Source of the DNA: PALSA-894 sp963757565
Lineage (GTDB): Bacteria > Pseudomonadota > Alphaproteobacteria > Rhizobiales > Xanthobacteraceae
Assembly (NCBI GenBank): GCA_963757565.1
Contig: CAVWSB010000006.1
Coordinates: 868,001 to 932,000 of the forward strand
Reading direction: 5' to 3'
DNA: 64,000 nucleotides
Shown: positions 29,355-39,250 of the stretch, piece after piece
Layout of the letters: every line of letters begins with the position of its first letter
Numbering within the stretch: the first letter of the stretch is position 1
Position numbers and translations under genes: made by a program
The notes under the pieces: model-generated
What the model saw: the letters and a program-made list of their open reading frames with translations, nothing else
What the model was told of the DNA's origin: nothing
The model's database searches: none

Positions 29355-29909
29355 GCGGCATCCCCTCGCGCGGGGCGCGAAATAGCGCCATAGAGCACGC
29401 GCCGAGGAGGCCCGGCGATGATCGGCAGCGGAAGCGAGAAGATGATGCGCCAGGTGACGAAATCGAGCCCGAAGAACGGCAGCTCCCAAACGATCGCGCG
29501 GGTGTAGCCGAGCAGCGTCCACGAGATGACGAATGCGCAGGCCGCGCCCGCGTCCGCGCCGGCCGACAAGGAATGCGCCCGCGACCGGGTAGATCGTGAA
29601 CGGGCCGCCCGGCAGGAGCGCACCCGCGATCGGTCGCAACCAGGATGCCGGCGATGCCGGACTCCTCGCCGACCCAGCGCACGATCGCCTCGCGCGGCAG
29701 CAGCAGCGTGACAAACGCGCCGATCAGGCAGCCGGCCAGCATCTTCGGCAGCATCGTCGCCGAACAGCCCGATGTCGTCGAGTGAAGATCGAAAGGAAGG
29801 CGCCGCGCCCTCGTGCAGATAGACACAGATCGCCGAACCGATGGCGAGCGTGGCGATGGCAGCGGCAGACCAGTCGAACGGCGCGGCGCGGCCGCCGGAC
29901 TGGCGTCAT
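29351..29909 (-). CDS. Half-size permease A (ArsP_1/DUF318-like), frameshifted
   Basis: About 183 aa and paralogous to the downstream half-permease. Stitched frames give LPKMLAGCLIGAFVTLLLP, VRWVGEESGIAGILVAT, AGALLPGGPFTIYPVAGAFL, ACAFVISWTLLGYTRAIVWE and LDFVTWRIIFSLPLPIIAG. The GALLPGGP turn and the following small-residue helix match the equivalent part of half-permease B. The ATG (29909) overlaps the TGA of the aldolase and the stop overlaps the next ATG, giving three coupled genes. Breaks are near 29395, 29570, 29635 and 29760-29790. Confidence 0.7.
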
Positions 29910-30526
29910 GCGGCGCTGGCGCGCAACGCGGATGCCTCGCGCGCAAGCTTCGTGATGCGGGCGAAGTCGCCAGCCGCGATCGCATCCTTCGGCGCGACCC
30001 ACGAGCCGCCGACCGCGAGCACGTTCGGGCAGGCCAAGTAGGTGGCGACGTTCCTGCCGTCGATGCCGCCGGTCGGGCAGAACTTCAGGTCGGGCAGCGG
30101 TGCTGCGACGGATTTCAGCCACGCGACCCCGCCGGACGCTTCGGCCGGGAAGAACTTCAGCACCTTGAAGCCGCGCGCAGCGAGCGCCATCGCCTCCGAC
30201 ACGGTCGCGCAACCCGGCAGCACCGGCACGGATGCGTCCGCAGAATGCGGCCAGCAAGATCGGCCGGCGTGCCGGGACTGACGAGAATTTCGCGCCGGCT
30301 GCGATCGCAGCCGTGATGTCGGCCGGACGCGTCACGGTTCCGACGCCGACCACGCAATCGGGCACCTCGCGCGGCGATCGCGCTTGACCGCATCAAGCGC
30401 CGCCTTGGTGCGCAGCGTCACCTCGATGACGGGCAAGCCGCCCGCGACGAGCGCACGCGCAAGCGGCACCGCATCTGCGGTGCGCTCGATGGTGAGGACC
30501 GGAATGACCGGCGTCTCGCGTGACAA
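29906..30526 (-). CDS. eda: KDPG/KHG aldolase (frameshifted)
   Basis: Class I aldolase of about 208 aa, cleaving 2-keto-3-deoxy-6-phosphogluconate to pyruvate and glyceraldehyde-3-phosphate. Seen are TPVIPVLTIERTADAVPLAR, GLPVIEVTLRTKAALDA (catalytic Glu), CVVGVGTVTRPADI and the Schiff-base Lys in LKFFPAEASGG. The phosphate-binding GGI is in LKFCPTGGIDGRN. Breaks lie near 30365, 30275 and 30240. It heads a tightly overlapping operon with two half-permeases. The convergent KDG kinase supplies its substrate. Confidence 0.92.
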
Positions 30527-30568
30527 GCGAGTGCGTCGGCAGGTCGGATCGCGGGCATGCGCCCCGTC

Positions 30569-33500
30569 TTATTCCGCCGGCTGTGCCGCCGCAAGGCGCG
30601 CCGCGCGCCGTTCTGCCCTGCGCGATTTGCGCCGCTCGCGCCACGCCGCGAGATTGGCGATCGCCATCAGGGCGGCCGGCGTGACGATCAGCGTCAGCAC
30701 GGTTGCAAAGCCAAGTCCGAACACGATCGCGGTCGAGAGGCTGGATCCACCACTGCGTCGCCGGCGCGCCGACCGTGATCTCGCGGTCGTGAACTCGATG
30801 TTCATGCCGAACGCGATCGGCAGCACGCCGAGGATCGCCGTCACGGCGGTGAGCACCACCGGACGCGCGCGCTCGCGGCAGGTCTCGATGATCGCATCGT
30901 AGGCGGCGACGCCTTCGCGCCGCAGCCGGTCGTAGGTGTCGATCAGCACGATGTTGTTGTTCACGATCACGCCCGCATTCGCGATCACGCCGATGCCGGT
31001 CATCACCACGCCGAACGGCTGTCCCATGATCATCAGGCCGATCAGCACGCCGATGGTCGACAGGATCACGGCGGTGAGCACGAGCTCCGACCGAGATGAA
31101 CTTGTTGAACTGCGCGAGCAGGATCGCGAAGATCAGGAACATCGCGGTGCCGAACGCTTTCATCAGGAAGGCGCCCGCCTTCGCGCGCTCCTCGTCCTCG
31201 CCCTTGAGCCTGAACGTCACGCCCTGTCCGAGATCGGCCTTGGCGAGCTGCGGCGGCAAGCTGCTGCTGCACCACTGCGCTCTGCACGCCCTCGGCGACG
31301 TTGGACGAGACCGTGATGATGCGGTTGCCGCCGATCGCGGTTGATGTTGCCGACGCGCTGCGCCGGCACGCGCTTCACGAAGTTGCCGATCGGGACGTTT
31401 CCAGCCGGCGTCTGGATGCGCAGCTCGTCGATCTGTTCGAGGCTGCGCCGGTCAGGCGGGAAGCGCACCAGGATGTCGACCGACTTGTCGTTGTCGGACG
31501 GACGAAACTCGGTGACCTTGGTGCCGTTGGTGACGAGCTGTACGCCGGTGCCGACGATGTTGACGTTGGCTTGATACTTGGCGGCCTCGCCCTTGTTCAC
31601 CTCGATGCGCCAGTCGATGCCCGGGCAGCGGCAGGCCGTCGTCGACGTCGCGCACGTCGGGCCGCGCGCTGCAAGGAGAGCCGCGGCCTTCTTGGCGGCA
31701 GCGGGCAGCAAGTCCGGGTCGAGCGCGGAGAGCTACGATCTGCATCGGCTTGCCGGTCGGCGGACCGGCGCGCGGCGCCGTCACCTCGACCTGGATCCCG
31801 GGGATGTCTGCGGTCTTGTCGCGGATCGCGTCCATGATCTCGTGTGCCGGCGGGCGCGTGCTGCCAGTCGGCGAACTCGAACTGGATGACGCCGATCGTG
31901 TCTTCGCCGAGCTCGTTCGACTGGCGCGGCTGCTCGCCGGCGCGGGTATAGACGGTCTTCAGGCCGTCGAATTTGAGCACGCGCTCCTCGACCGAGCGCA
32001 CCAGGCGGTCCTTCTCGTCGAGCGAAAGGTTGCCGCGCGCCATGGATGATGACCTGGCCGTAGTCGGGCTCGACCTTGGGGAAGAACTCGACGCCATTGC
32101 CGAACTTGCCGTACGCCATCTGCACGCCGATCAGCAGGCAGAGTGCAAGCAGCAGCGTCGATGCCCGGGATGGCGCAGCGCGAGGCGAACCGCGCGCATG
32201 TAGAGGCCGCGATCTTCGGCGCGCTCGTCGTGCGGCACGGCGGCAGCGCGTCCGAGCAGCGCACCGAGCGTAGGCGTGAAGAACAGCGCGACCACGAGCG
32301 AGGCGGATAGCGTCGCGATCAGCGTGATCGGCATGATACTTCATGAACTCGCCGACCATGCCCGGCCAGAACAAAAGCGGCGAGAAGGCAGCGACGCGTG
32401 TCAGCGGTAGCGGCGATCACGGGACCGGCCATGCGCTTGGCGGCCAGCGAATAGGCCTCGCGCGGCGCCATGCCTTCGGCCATGCGCCGTTCGGCGAATT
32501 CCGACACGATGATCGCGTCGTCGACCAGCATGCCGACCGCGAGGATCAGCGAGAACAGCACCACGATGTTGACGGTGAGGCCCGCGAGCTGGAGCCCGAG
32601 CACGCCAGCGAGGAACGAGGCGGGGATCGCGATGCCGATGAACAGCGAGGCGCGGAAGCCGAGCACGAACAGGATGATCATCGCGACCAGCAGCACGCCG
32701 GTGATGACCGAGTTCTGCAGGTCGGAGAGCATCTGGCGGATGAGCTTCGACTTGTCCTGCGTGTAGGAGACCTGCAGCCCTTCGGGCCAACTGTCTGGCT
32801 GCAGGCGCTCGACGACCTTCTTCACGCCGTCGACGGTCTCGATCAGGTTCGCGCCGGTGCGCTTCGACACCTCGATGGTCATCGCCGGACGGCCGTTGAC
32901 GCGCGTGATCGAGGTCGCGTCCTTGAACGTCGGCTTCACCTGCGCAACGTCGCCGAGCGTGACGACCGCGCCGGAACTCGCGGCGACCGGGATGCTTCAG
33001 CATGTCCTCGGGCTGCTCGATCAGCGCCGGCACCTTCACGGCGAAGCGCCCGCTCGGGCCTTCGAGCGCGCCCGCCGCGACCAGGCTGTTCGACTGACTG
33101 CGTGACCGCGATGAGCTGATCGAGCGACACGCCGTAGCTCTTCATCAGCATCGGCTCGGCGACGATCTCGACCGCTTCGTCGCGCGCACCACGCAGTTCG
33201 GCCGAGATCACGCCCGGCGCCTGCTCGATCGCGTTCTTGGTGCTTGCGCGCGATGCGCAGCAGCGTGCGCTCCGGCAGGTCACCGGACAACGACGACGAC
33301 CAGCACCGGATAGAGCGAGAGGTTGACCTCCTGTGCGGTCGGCTCGTCGGCGTCCTTCGGCAGATCGTGCTTGGCCTCGTCGACCTTGGCGCGCACGTCA
33401 GCGAGCGCGGTCTTGGAATTGAAGCCGGCCTCGAACTCGAGCAGCACGAAGCCACCGCCCTCGTATGCGGTCGCGCGCATCTCCTTCACGTTCGAGACCG

Positions 33501-33721
33501 ACTTGAGCTTGGTCTCGACCGGCTTGATGAGGAGGCGCTCGGCGTCTTCCGGACTGATCCCGCGCTGCGACAGCAGCGTGTAGATGATCGGGATCTTCAC
33601 GTCCGGCTCGGCTTCCTTCGGAATCGTCATGATAGGCGACGAGGCCCGCGATCAGCAGGAAGGCGAGCGCCGCAATGGTGAGGCGCGAATGGTTGATCGC
33701 GTAGTCGACGGGAGTTGCCAT
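30569..33721 (-). CDS. RND efflux transporter permease (heavily frameshifted)
   Basis: Inner-membrane RND pump of about 1,050 aa. The first helix is in MATPVDYAINHSRLTIAALAF, followed by the porter domain (KEAEPDVKIPIIYT, GISPEDAERLLIKPVE). The TM4 relay is LILAVGMLVDDAIIVSEFAE with its two acidic residues, then TLSASLVVALFFTPTLGALL. The C-terminal half shows GVIANAGVIVNNNIVLIDTY and GLGFATVLTLIVTPAALM. The loop composition and lack of heavy-metal signatures fit a drug or solvent type (HAE1-like or its short-loop relatives). More than ten indels, mostly apparent insertions, are spread along it. It is the third gene of a TetR-MFP-RND operon. Confidence 0.92.
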
Positions 33722-33734
33722 GCGCAGCGATCCT

Positions 33735-34840
33735 CTAGCGCGCGGCGGTCTGCGGCGGTTCGGCGTCCACCGGCTCGACCGTCTGCCCTTCGCGCACGAA
33801 GTCCTGCCCCTGCACGATCACGCGCGACGTCGTCAGGAATGCCGCCGACCCACATGAACTCCTGCTGGTCGTCCACGACACGAGACCTTCACGAACGCGA
33901 CCTTGTCGCCGGGATCGACGATGCGCACGCCAAGCTCGCCTGCCGACGAGAAGGTGAGTGCGGAGCGCGGCACGCGCGCGGCCGGGACGGCGCCAGCGGG
34001 ATCGCGACCTCGGCCGTGATTCCATCCGGGATCGCCCAGTCGGCGTTCGGCACTTCGCACGTCGACCCGGTAGGTGCGGGTACTCTGCGCTCGCCGATCT
34101 TGGAGATGAAGCGGATCTTGCCGGTCGGCCTTGGCGCCGGTGACCAGCCGGATCTCGGCTGGATCGCCGAGCGTGGACGCCGGCAAGGCTTCGCTCGGCG
34201 ACTTCGACGACCGCGAGGATCGGATCGATCGAGACGATCTGCGCGATCTCCTTGCCCATGAACGAGAACACCGCCTGCCCGATCTCGACCGGCACGTCGT
34301 TGATGATGCCGGCCCACGGCGCGCGGATGACGCTGCGATCCTTCTCGGCTTCGGCGGCGGCAAGCGCCGCTTCGGCCGCCTTGGACTGCGTCTCGAGGTT
34401 GACCGCTTCGAGCCTGGGCAGCGTGCCCTGCTTGACCAGCTTCATGCGCGCCTCAAGCTCGGTCTTGCGCTGCGTCAGCATCGCCTGCGCCTGCGCAACG
34501 CGCGACTCGCGCGCCTCGTCGGAGAGGATCGCGATCACGTCGCCCTCCTTGACGATCGTCGCCGCGCCGCACCTTCAGTTCGCTCACGATGCCGTCGCAC
34601 GCGCGCCGTCACCATCATCTTGCGATCGGCCTCGGTGCGGCCCGAGAGCACGAGCTTGCGCGTGCGCGGCTCAACATGGGCTTCCGCGACCGCGACGCGG
34701 AACAGCTTCTGCTGCTGCTGTTGTCGGCTGCGCACCGCGGCGTGGCTCTCCGCGCTGTCGTGCGGCAACAGGTGGCCGGACGCGATCCAGGCGGCGGCAC
34801 GCGACAACGATGCCGACCGCAGCGATACGAGCAGCTTTCA
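33735..34840 (-). CDS. RND efflux periplasmic adaptor (MFP/HlyD family), frameshifted
   Basis: Membrane fusion protein of about 367 aa. The N-terminal hydrophobic anchor starts MKAARIAAVGIVVA. The lipoyl half-motifs are VSELKVRRG and APWAGIINDVPVEIGQAV. The alpha-hairpin lies between them (SRVAQAQAMLTQRKTELEAR, LPRLEAVNLETQSKAAEAAL), and the beta-barrel begins at VSIDPILAVVEVAE. Several indels lie between 33870 and 34150 and near 34570-34610. The start ATG overlaps the inferred TetR stop (see that entry), and the RND pump starts 14 bases after this gene. Confidence 0.9.
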
Positions 34841-35469
34841 TGACTGAGCCCCCGGTCTTGTTGTCATTGGCAGATGCCGACTTGGTGAGCAGGTGCTCCA
34901 CCATGCCCAGCACCAGCGGCATCACGGCTTCGGCGTTGAACGACGGCTGGACCGCGCGCCGCCACGAAAGCCCGTCGGCGAGCGCGAACAGCACCGTCAC
35001 GGCGCCGTCGAAGTCGATATCGCGGCGGATTTCGCCCCGCTCGGCGGCGTCGCGGAGCAAGCGCAATGAAGCGCGCGCGCATGTCCGCCTCCATGTCCTG
35101 ATAGATGCGCGCGACGGCAGGATTGCGGCGGCTCTCCGCCATGATCTCGGCGCAGATCGAGACTTCTTCCATCGTGCGCTCGACCAGATGGTGCTGCGCG
35201 AGCGCGGCGAGCCCGTCGAAGAAATTGCCGGTCGCGATCGACGCGGCAAACTGCTGCGCGGCTTCGGCACGGTCGCGCTCGGCGATGCCGGCGATGATGT
35301 CTTCCTTGGAGCGGAAGTAGCGATAGAGATTGCCCGGGCTCATGCCGGCCTCGGCGCAGATCTCCTGCATCGAGGTCTGATGGAAGCCCGAGCGCGCGAA
35401 GCAGGCTTGCGCGGCGGCGAGGATTTCGCTGCGGCGGTCGGCCTGAAGCTGCACGTTGGCGCGGCGCAT
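34837..35469 (-). CDS. TetR family transcriptional regulator (frameshifted)
   Basis: About 208 aa. The DNA-binding helix-turn-helix is in SEILAAAQACFARSGFHQTS followed by MQEICAEAGMSPGNLYRYFR, a standard TetR motif. The C-terminal ligand domain contains FALADGLSWRRAVQPSFNAE. A break lies near 35063. As printed the frame runs straight into the adaptor gene without a stop. Removing one G from the ggggg run near 34853 gives NKTGAQS then TGA, making an ATGA overlap with the adaptor start. It probably represses the efflux operon it heads. Confidence 0.9.
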
Positions 35470-35619
35470 GGAAATTGCTGCCCTGCAGTAAGAAAGAGCG
35501 AACGTTCATTCGCCTAATAGGTTGCAGGGATGCGGTTAAGAAGTCAATAACGGCGACGGCCGGGCCGCGATCAGCCGCAGCCCATGCTAACATACTGACT
35601 ATTTATGTCACTGATGGAA

Positions 35620-37297
35620 TTATTGATGGTTGCGATATATGCGCGGCACGGCGCGCAACGCGTACGCCGCCTCCGCAGGTGTCGGCGCTGGCGCTATTCG
35701 GCCGGCACGGCGTGCGGCGCGATGCACCATCGTCGGCGCCGATGCCTCAGCCGGCATCTTGCTCAAGGCAAACAGGAACGCCGCCACCATCGCGTAGGCG
35801 ACCGCGACCGAGGGCGTACTCCGCGATAGCCGACCGTGCTCGCCGTGCATGAAGCCGAAGAAGGTCAGCACCGCGCCTGCGAGCGCGAAGGCGGACGCGA
35901 TTCGACAAATTTCTTGCTCGATGATGAAGGTCGCCGATCGCGCCGAGCATCACGCCGCCGAGGATCGCGCCGCCGCCGAGCAGTTCGAGCCCGTGATAGA
36001 GCACGCCGACCTGGCCGAGCTTGTCGAACCCGACCGTCGCCGCGTTCGTGCCGGCGGCGCCGAGCGCGCCGTCGATCAGCACCTTGCCCCACGCCGCGAT
36101 GTTCGGGATGAGCGCCAGCACGATCGCGGGCGCATGGCGCTTCGGCGTTTCCTGGAACGCCTGCGCGCCGATCAGCATGCCGATGTAGAGCAGGATCGGC
36201 GAGATCGCGACCAGCGGGATCAGCGACGACATCACCGCGATGATGCCGAACCATGACAGCACGATCACCATCACGCCGAGTGGCGGCCGAATAGCCGATG
36301 CGGCCGCCCATCGCCTTCCAGCCGGGATGGCCGATGTAGACCGCGTTGATGAACGGGTTGCCCATCAGGCAGCCGATCAGGCTGACGACGCCGTCGGCGG
36401 TCAGCACGCGCGTGGTCGGATACGCGTCGCCCGCGGCTTCCGCGCTCTCGACGTTGTCCATCGCCTCGACGAGATCGTAGATGCCGAACGGGATCGCGGT
36501 GACGAGGATGACGCCGAGGAATTCGAAGCCCGAGAACACCGTGCCGACGGCCGGGATCGGCACCGAGAAGCCGAAATTGGCGAACGCGCCGGCAAAGTTC
36601 GCGACGCTCATGCCGCCATAGCCGAGGCCGAACAGCGTCGAGCCCCACGCGATCAGCATGCCGACCGCGATCGCGACGAGGCCGGCCGGAATGCCCTTCG
36701 GATATTTGAATCCGCCGAACCAGCTCACCAGGATGATGGCGAAGCACACGAGGCCGATCACCGGCGTCATGATACATCTCGAGCGCCGGGCGCATCGAGA
36801 TGAAGGTGATCGAGACGCCGGCGAGCGCGCCGAGCAGCGCCGCGCGCGGCGTGATGCGTGCGGATATACGGCGCGACGAAGCCGCCGATCATCAGGATGA
36901 AGCTCTGGAAGAACACCCAGACAAGCCCGGCCGACCAGCCCTTCAGCGGATCGCCGGTCTTGAGCGTGATCGGCAGCATGATCACGAAGGTGACGACGAA
37001 CATGTGCGGCACGCTGACGCCCGAAGGCAGCGCGCAGACATCGGTGCGTCCGGTCTTCTGCGCCAGCCGATAGGCGAGCCAGGCGTAATAGAAGGTCGAG
37101 AGGCACATCATCAGCCCGAGCGCGGGCAGGATGCGGCCGAACACGATCGCGTCCGGCATCTTGAGCACGAAGCGCAACAGGCCGGTGAGCACCAGCATGT
37201 TGACGAGGATGTTGGTGCCGAAGCCGAAGAAGGCGTTCCAGTCGCCCGGCGTCCAGAGTGTCGGCTTGAAGTCCGCTGTGGTCGCTGACATTGCCAT
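35620..37297 (-). CDS. NCS2 family nucleobase permease (frameshifted)
   Basis: Membrane carrier of about 555 aa. Characteristic segments are FFGFGTNILVNMLVLTGLLR near the N-terminus, CALPSGVSVPHMFVVTFVIM, GLGYGGMSVANFAGAFANFG and FEFLGVILVTAIPFGIYDLV. The line continues AMDNVESAEAAGDAYPTTRV, typical of the AzgA-like xanthine/uracil group. It ends VHRAAR...YRNHQ at 35620. Breaks lie near 36848, 36770, 36290, 35930 and 35825. It lies 14 bases downstream of a biuret-hydrolase-like gene, so its substrate may be a purine or ureide-type nitrogen compound. Confidence 0.87.
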
Positions 37298-37310
37298 GAC
37301 GCTGCTCCCC

Positions 37311-38037
37311 TCAGCCCCGGTCGGTTGCCCAGTTCAAGCGCGCTAGCCGCTGACAAGCTTCAGCGCCGGCGGCTTGCATCGCCGCGAGCGCGGCTGCCGA
37401 AGTCCGACACCCAGCCGAAGATCGCGCCCTGCGCCTTGATCATCGCGAGGCCCATCTCGTGGAATTCCGGGAAGTAGGAGGCGCAGCAGTCGGCGAGCAC
37501 GACGCAGCGATAGCCGCGGTCGTTCGCCTCGCGCACCGTGGTGTTGACGCAGACCTCGGTGGTGACGCCGCACACCAGCAGATGCTGGATGCCGAAATTG
37601 CGCAGCAGCGCGTCGAGGTCGGTCGCGTAGAACGCGCCCTTGCCGGGCTTGTCGATCACCGGCTCGCCGGCGATCGGATAGAGCTCCGGGATGATGTCGT
37701 GGCCCGGCTCGCCGCGGATCAGGATGCGGCCCATCGGTCCGGGCGCGCCGATGCGCACGGACGGATGGCCGCGCTCGATCTTGGCCTTCGGCGCGTCGGA
37801 GAGATCCGGGCGATGGCCTTCGCGCGTGTGGATGACCAGAATGCCGGCGGCGCGCGCGGCTTCGAGCACGGCCTTGCAGGGCGCGACCGCGGCGCCGAGC
37901 AGCGAGACGTCGTTGCCGAGCGTTTCCCCGAAGCCGCCCGGCTCGAGGAAGTCGCGCTGCATGTCGATGATGATGAGTGCGGTGCGCGTCAGATCGAGCG
38001 GTACGGCTTCGGGCTCAGCCTTGATGGTCGCGTGCAA
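37311..38037 (-). CDS. Isochorismatase-family cysteine hydrolase, biuret-hydrolase-like (3' frameshift)
   Basis: Cytosolic amidase of about 241 aa. The catalytic triad is Asp in TALIIIDMQRDFLE, Lys in VIDKPGKGAFYATD and Cys in VCGVTTEVCVNTTVREAND. The segment IIHTREGHRPDLSDAP-like and RILIRGEPGHDIIPELYPI closely match biuret amidohydrolases that I recall. As printed, the frame ends early in SRARGDASRRR. Removing one base near 37393 gives GSALAAMQAAGAEACQRLAR and a stop at 37311, 14 bases before the permease. The pair looks like an operon for a nitrogen-rich ureide or biuret-like compound. Confidence 0.87.
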
Positions 38038-38246
38038 AAGACGCCTCCCCGGCCGTACAAATCTGGCACCTTGCGCAGCAAGATCGAGGCCAAGACGATG
38101 CGCAGCTGGCTAACCGGCGGATTCGCAGGGAATTCGGCTTCCGCCGCACGAGCCACCCGTCAAATCCCGCGCACAACCTTTGGGCAAGCGCTGCGGACTG
38201 CGCCACGCCGATTGACCGCTCCGGCCCTGCGGCGCATAGCCTCTCC

Positions 38247-38300
38247 CGCGATGGGGATGGAGTCCCCCGACAACCGCCCGCAACGGCTGATGACTCCTAC
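38247..38300 (+). promoter_or_regulatory. Fluoride riboswitch (crcB motif) aptamer
   Basis: Upstream of crcB. The P1-like stem is GGGG (38253-38256) with CCCC (38264-38267). The loop segment GGAGTC (38259-38264) is exactly complementary to GACTCC (38292-38297), making the pseudoknot of the fluoride aptamer. The conserved CTGATGACTCC block is at 38287-38297, and a small stem CCG (38274-38276)/CGG (38284-38286) lies between. The layout matches the known crcB RNA consensus (GGNGATGG...CTGATG...CTCC). Confidence 0.88.
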
Positions 38301-38318
38301 CGCGGACATGGCGGTAGG
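38296..38318 (+). promoter_or_regulatory. Competing hairpin of the fluoride switch (CCTACCGC/GCGGTAGG)
   Basis: Perfect 8-bp inverted repeat at 38296-38303 and 38311-38318. Its 5' arm overlaps the aptamer pseudoknot segment GACTCC, and its 3' arm GGCGG can instead pair with CCGCC at 38331-38335, the 5' arm of the terminator. Formation with fluoride absent would favour the terminator, and aptamer folding would free the antiterminator. The mechanism is inferred from base-pairing. Confidence 0.6.
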
Positions 38319-38330
38319 ATTCTGTCTGGA

Positions 38331-38356
38331 CCGCCCCAGCAAGAGGGCGGTTTTTT
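38331..38356 (+). terminator. Intrinsic terminator of fluoride riboswitch expression platform
   Basis: Stem CCGCCC (38331-38336) with GGGCGG (38345-38350), an 8-base loop, then six T residues (38351-38356). It lies 20 bases before the crcB start and downstream of the aptamer, so it can switch off transcription before the gene. Confidence 0.85.
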
Positions 38357-38376
38357 ATTGCCCGGAAAGGGACGAC

Positions 38377-38752
38377 ATGGGCTTCCTGATCGTGTTTCTC
38401 GGCGGCGGCATCGGCGCCGCGCTTCGTCACGGCGTCAACCTCACATCGGCGCGGCTGCTCGGCACCGCGTTTCCCTACGCGACGCTGTTCGAGAACGTCA
38501 CCGGCTCGCTGGTGATGGGTTTGCTTGCCGCCTACTTCGCCTTCAAGGGCGACGCCTCCCAGCACTGGCGGCTGTTCTTCACCACCGGGATCCTCGGCGG
38601 CTACACGACCTTCTCGGCCTTCTCGCTCGATACCGCGCTGCTCTACGAGCGCGGCGAGCTTGGACTCGCGGCTCTCTACGTCGCGGCATCGGTCGCACTG
38701 TCCATCGTGCGGGCTGTTCGCGGGCCTGGCGCTGGTGCGCAATTTCTCTTGA
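38377..38752 (+). CDS. crcB: Fluoride channel CrcB/Fluc (one frameshift)
   Basis: 125-aa inner-membrane fluoride exporter that works as a dimer. Family motifs are FLGGGIGAALRHGVNL, ATLFENVTGSLVMGLL (pore Asn) and ILGGYTTFSAFSLDTALL (Phe/Ser box). An indel near 38706 makes the last helix run out of frame. Corrected, the end reads GLFAGLALVRNFS with stop at 38752. The upstream fluoride riboswitch and terminator show it is induced by fluoride. A MAPEG gene follows about 90 bases later. Confidence 0.93.
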
Positions 38753-38840
38753 TCGGTGTCGAATGCGCCCATTCCGCCACGCGCTGAAACCGCGTAGAGT
38801 TTCGCGACACTGCAAGCACCACCCTGGGGAGGGGCACGCG

Positions 38841-39232
38841 ATGATGACGACGGTTCAGCGCTGATCTGGTCAGGCATTCTGACATTCGTGATGGTGATGG
38901 TCGCAAGCGCAATGTGCGCGAAGGCGTGGACGCCGGAAGGAATGGTGATCGCTTTTGGCAATCGCGATCTTGTGCCGCCGCCATCCATCCATGCCGGCCG
39001 TGCCGATCGCGCCGCGAAGAACATGCTGGTCGGGATGGTGCTGCTGCTGACCGCCGTTCTCGCCGCGCAGATGGCCGGCAAGGGCGCGCAGGCCGCGCCC
39101 GGTGCGACCGTATTCTTCTGGGCGCGCCTGGTCTATTGGCCGGTCTATATGGCGGGAATCATGTACCTGCGCACGCTGGTCTGGCTGATCAGCATCATCG
39201 GCATCGCGATGATCGCCTGGCAGGTCCTGTAG
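38841..39232 (+). CDS. MAPEG family membrane protein (frameshift near start)
   Basis: About 130 aa, with four hydrophobic helices. MAPEG proteins are membrane-bound glutathione-utilising or eicosanoid-type proteins whose bacterial role is unclear. The start is at 38841 after a GGGGAGGGG site (MMTTVSALIWSGILTFVMVM with one indel corrected near 38856). Conserved marks are RADRAAKNMLVGMVLLLTAV and LVYWPVYMAGIMYLRTLVWL. It may be cotranscribed with crcB. Confidence 0.8.
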
Positions 39233-39250
39233 GCCCGCCGTAAAGCGGAT

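Noticed and set aside
28857..37297. Island of decaying pseudogenes
   Set aside because: Breaks are single-base and motif-preserving, affect unrelated functions and extend to essential genes elsewhere; sequencing error is simpler.
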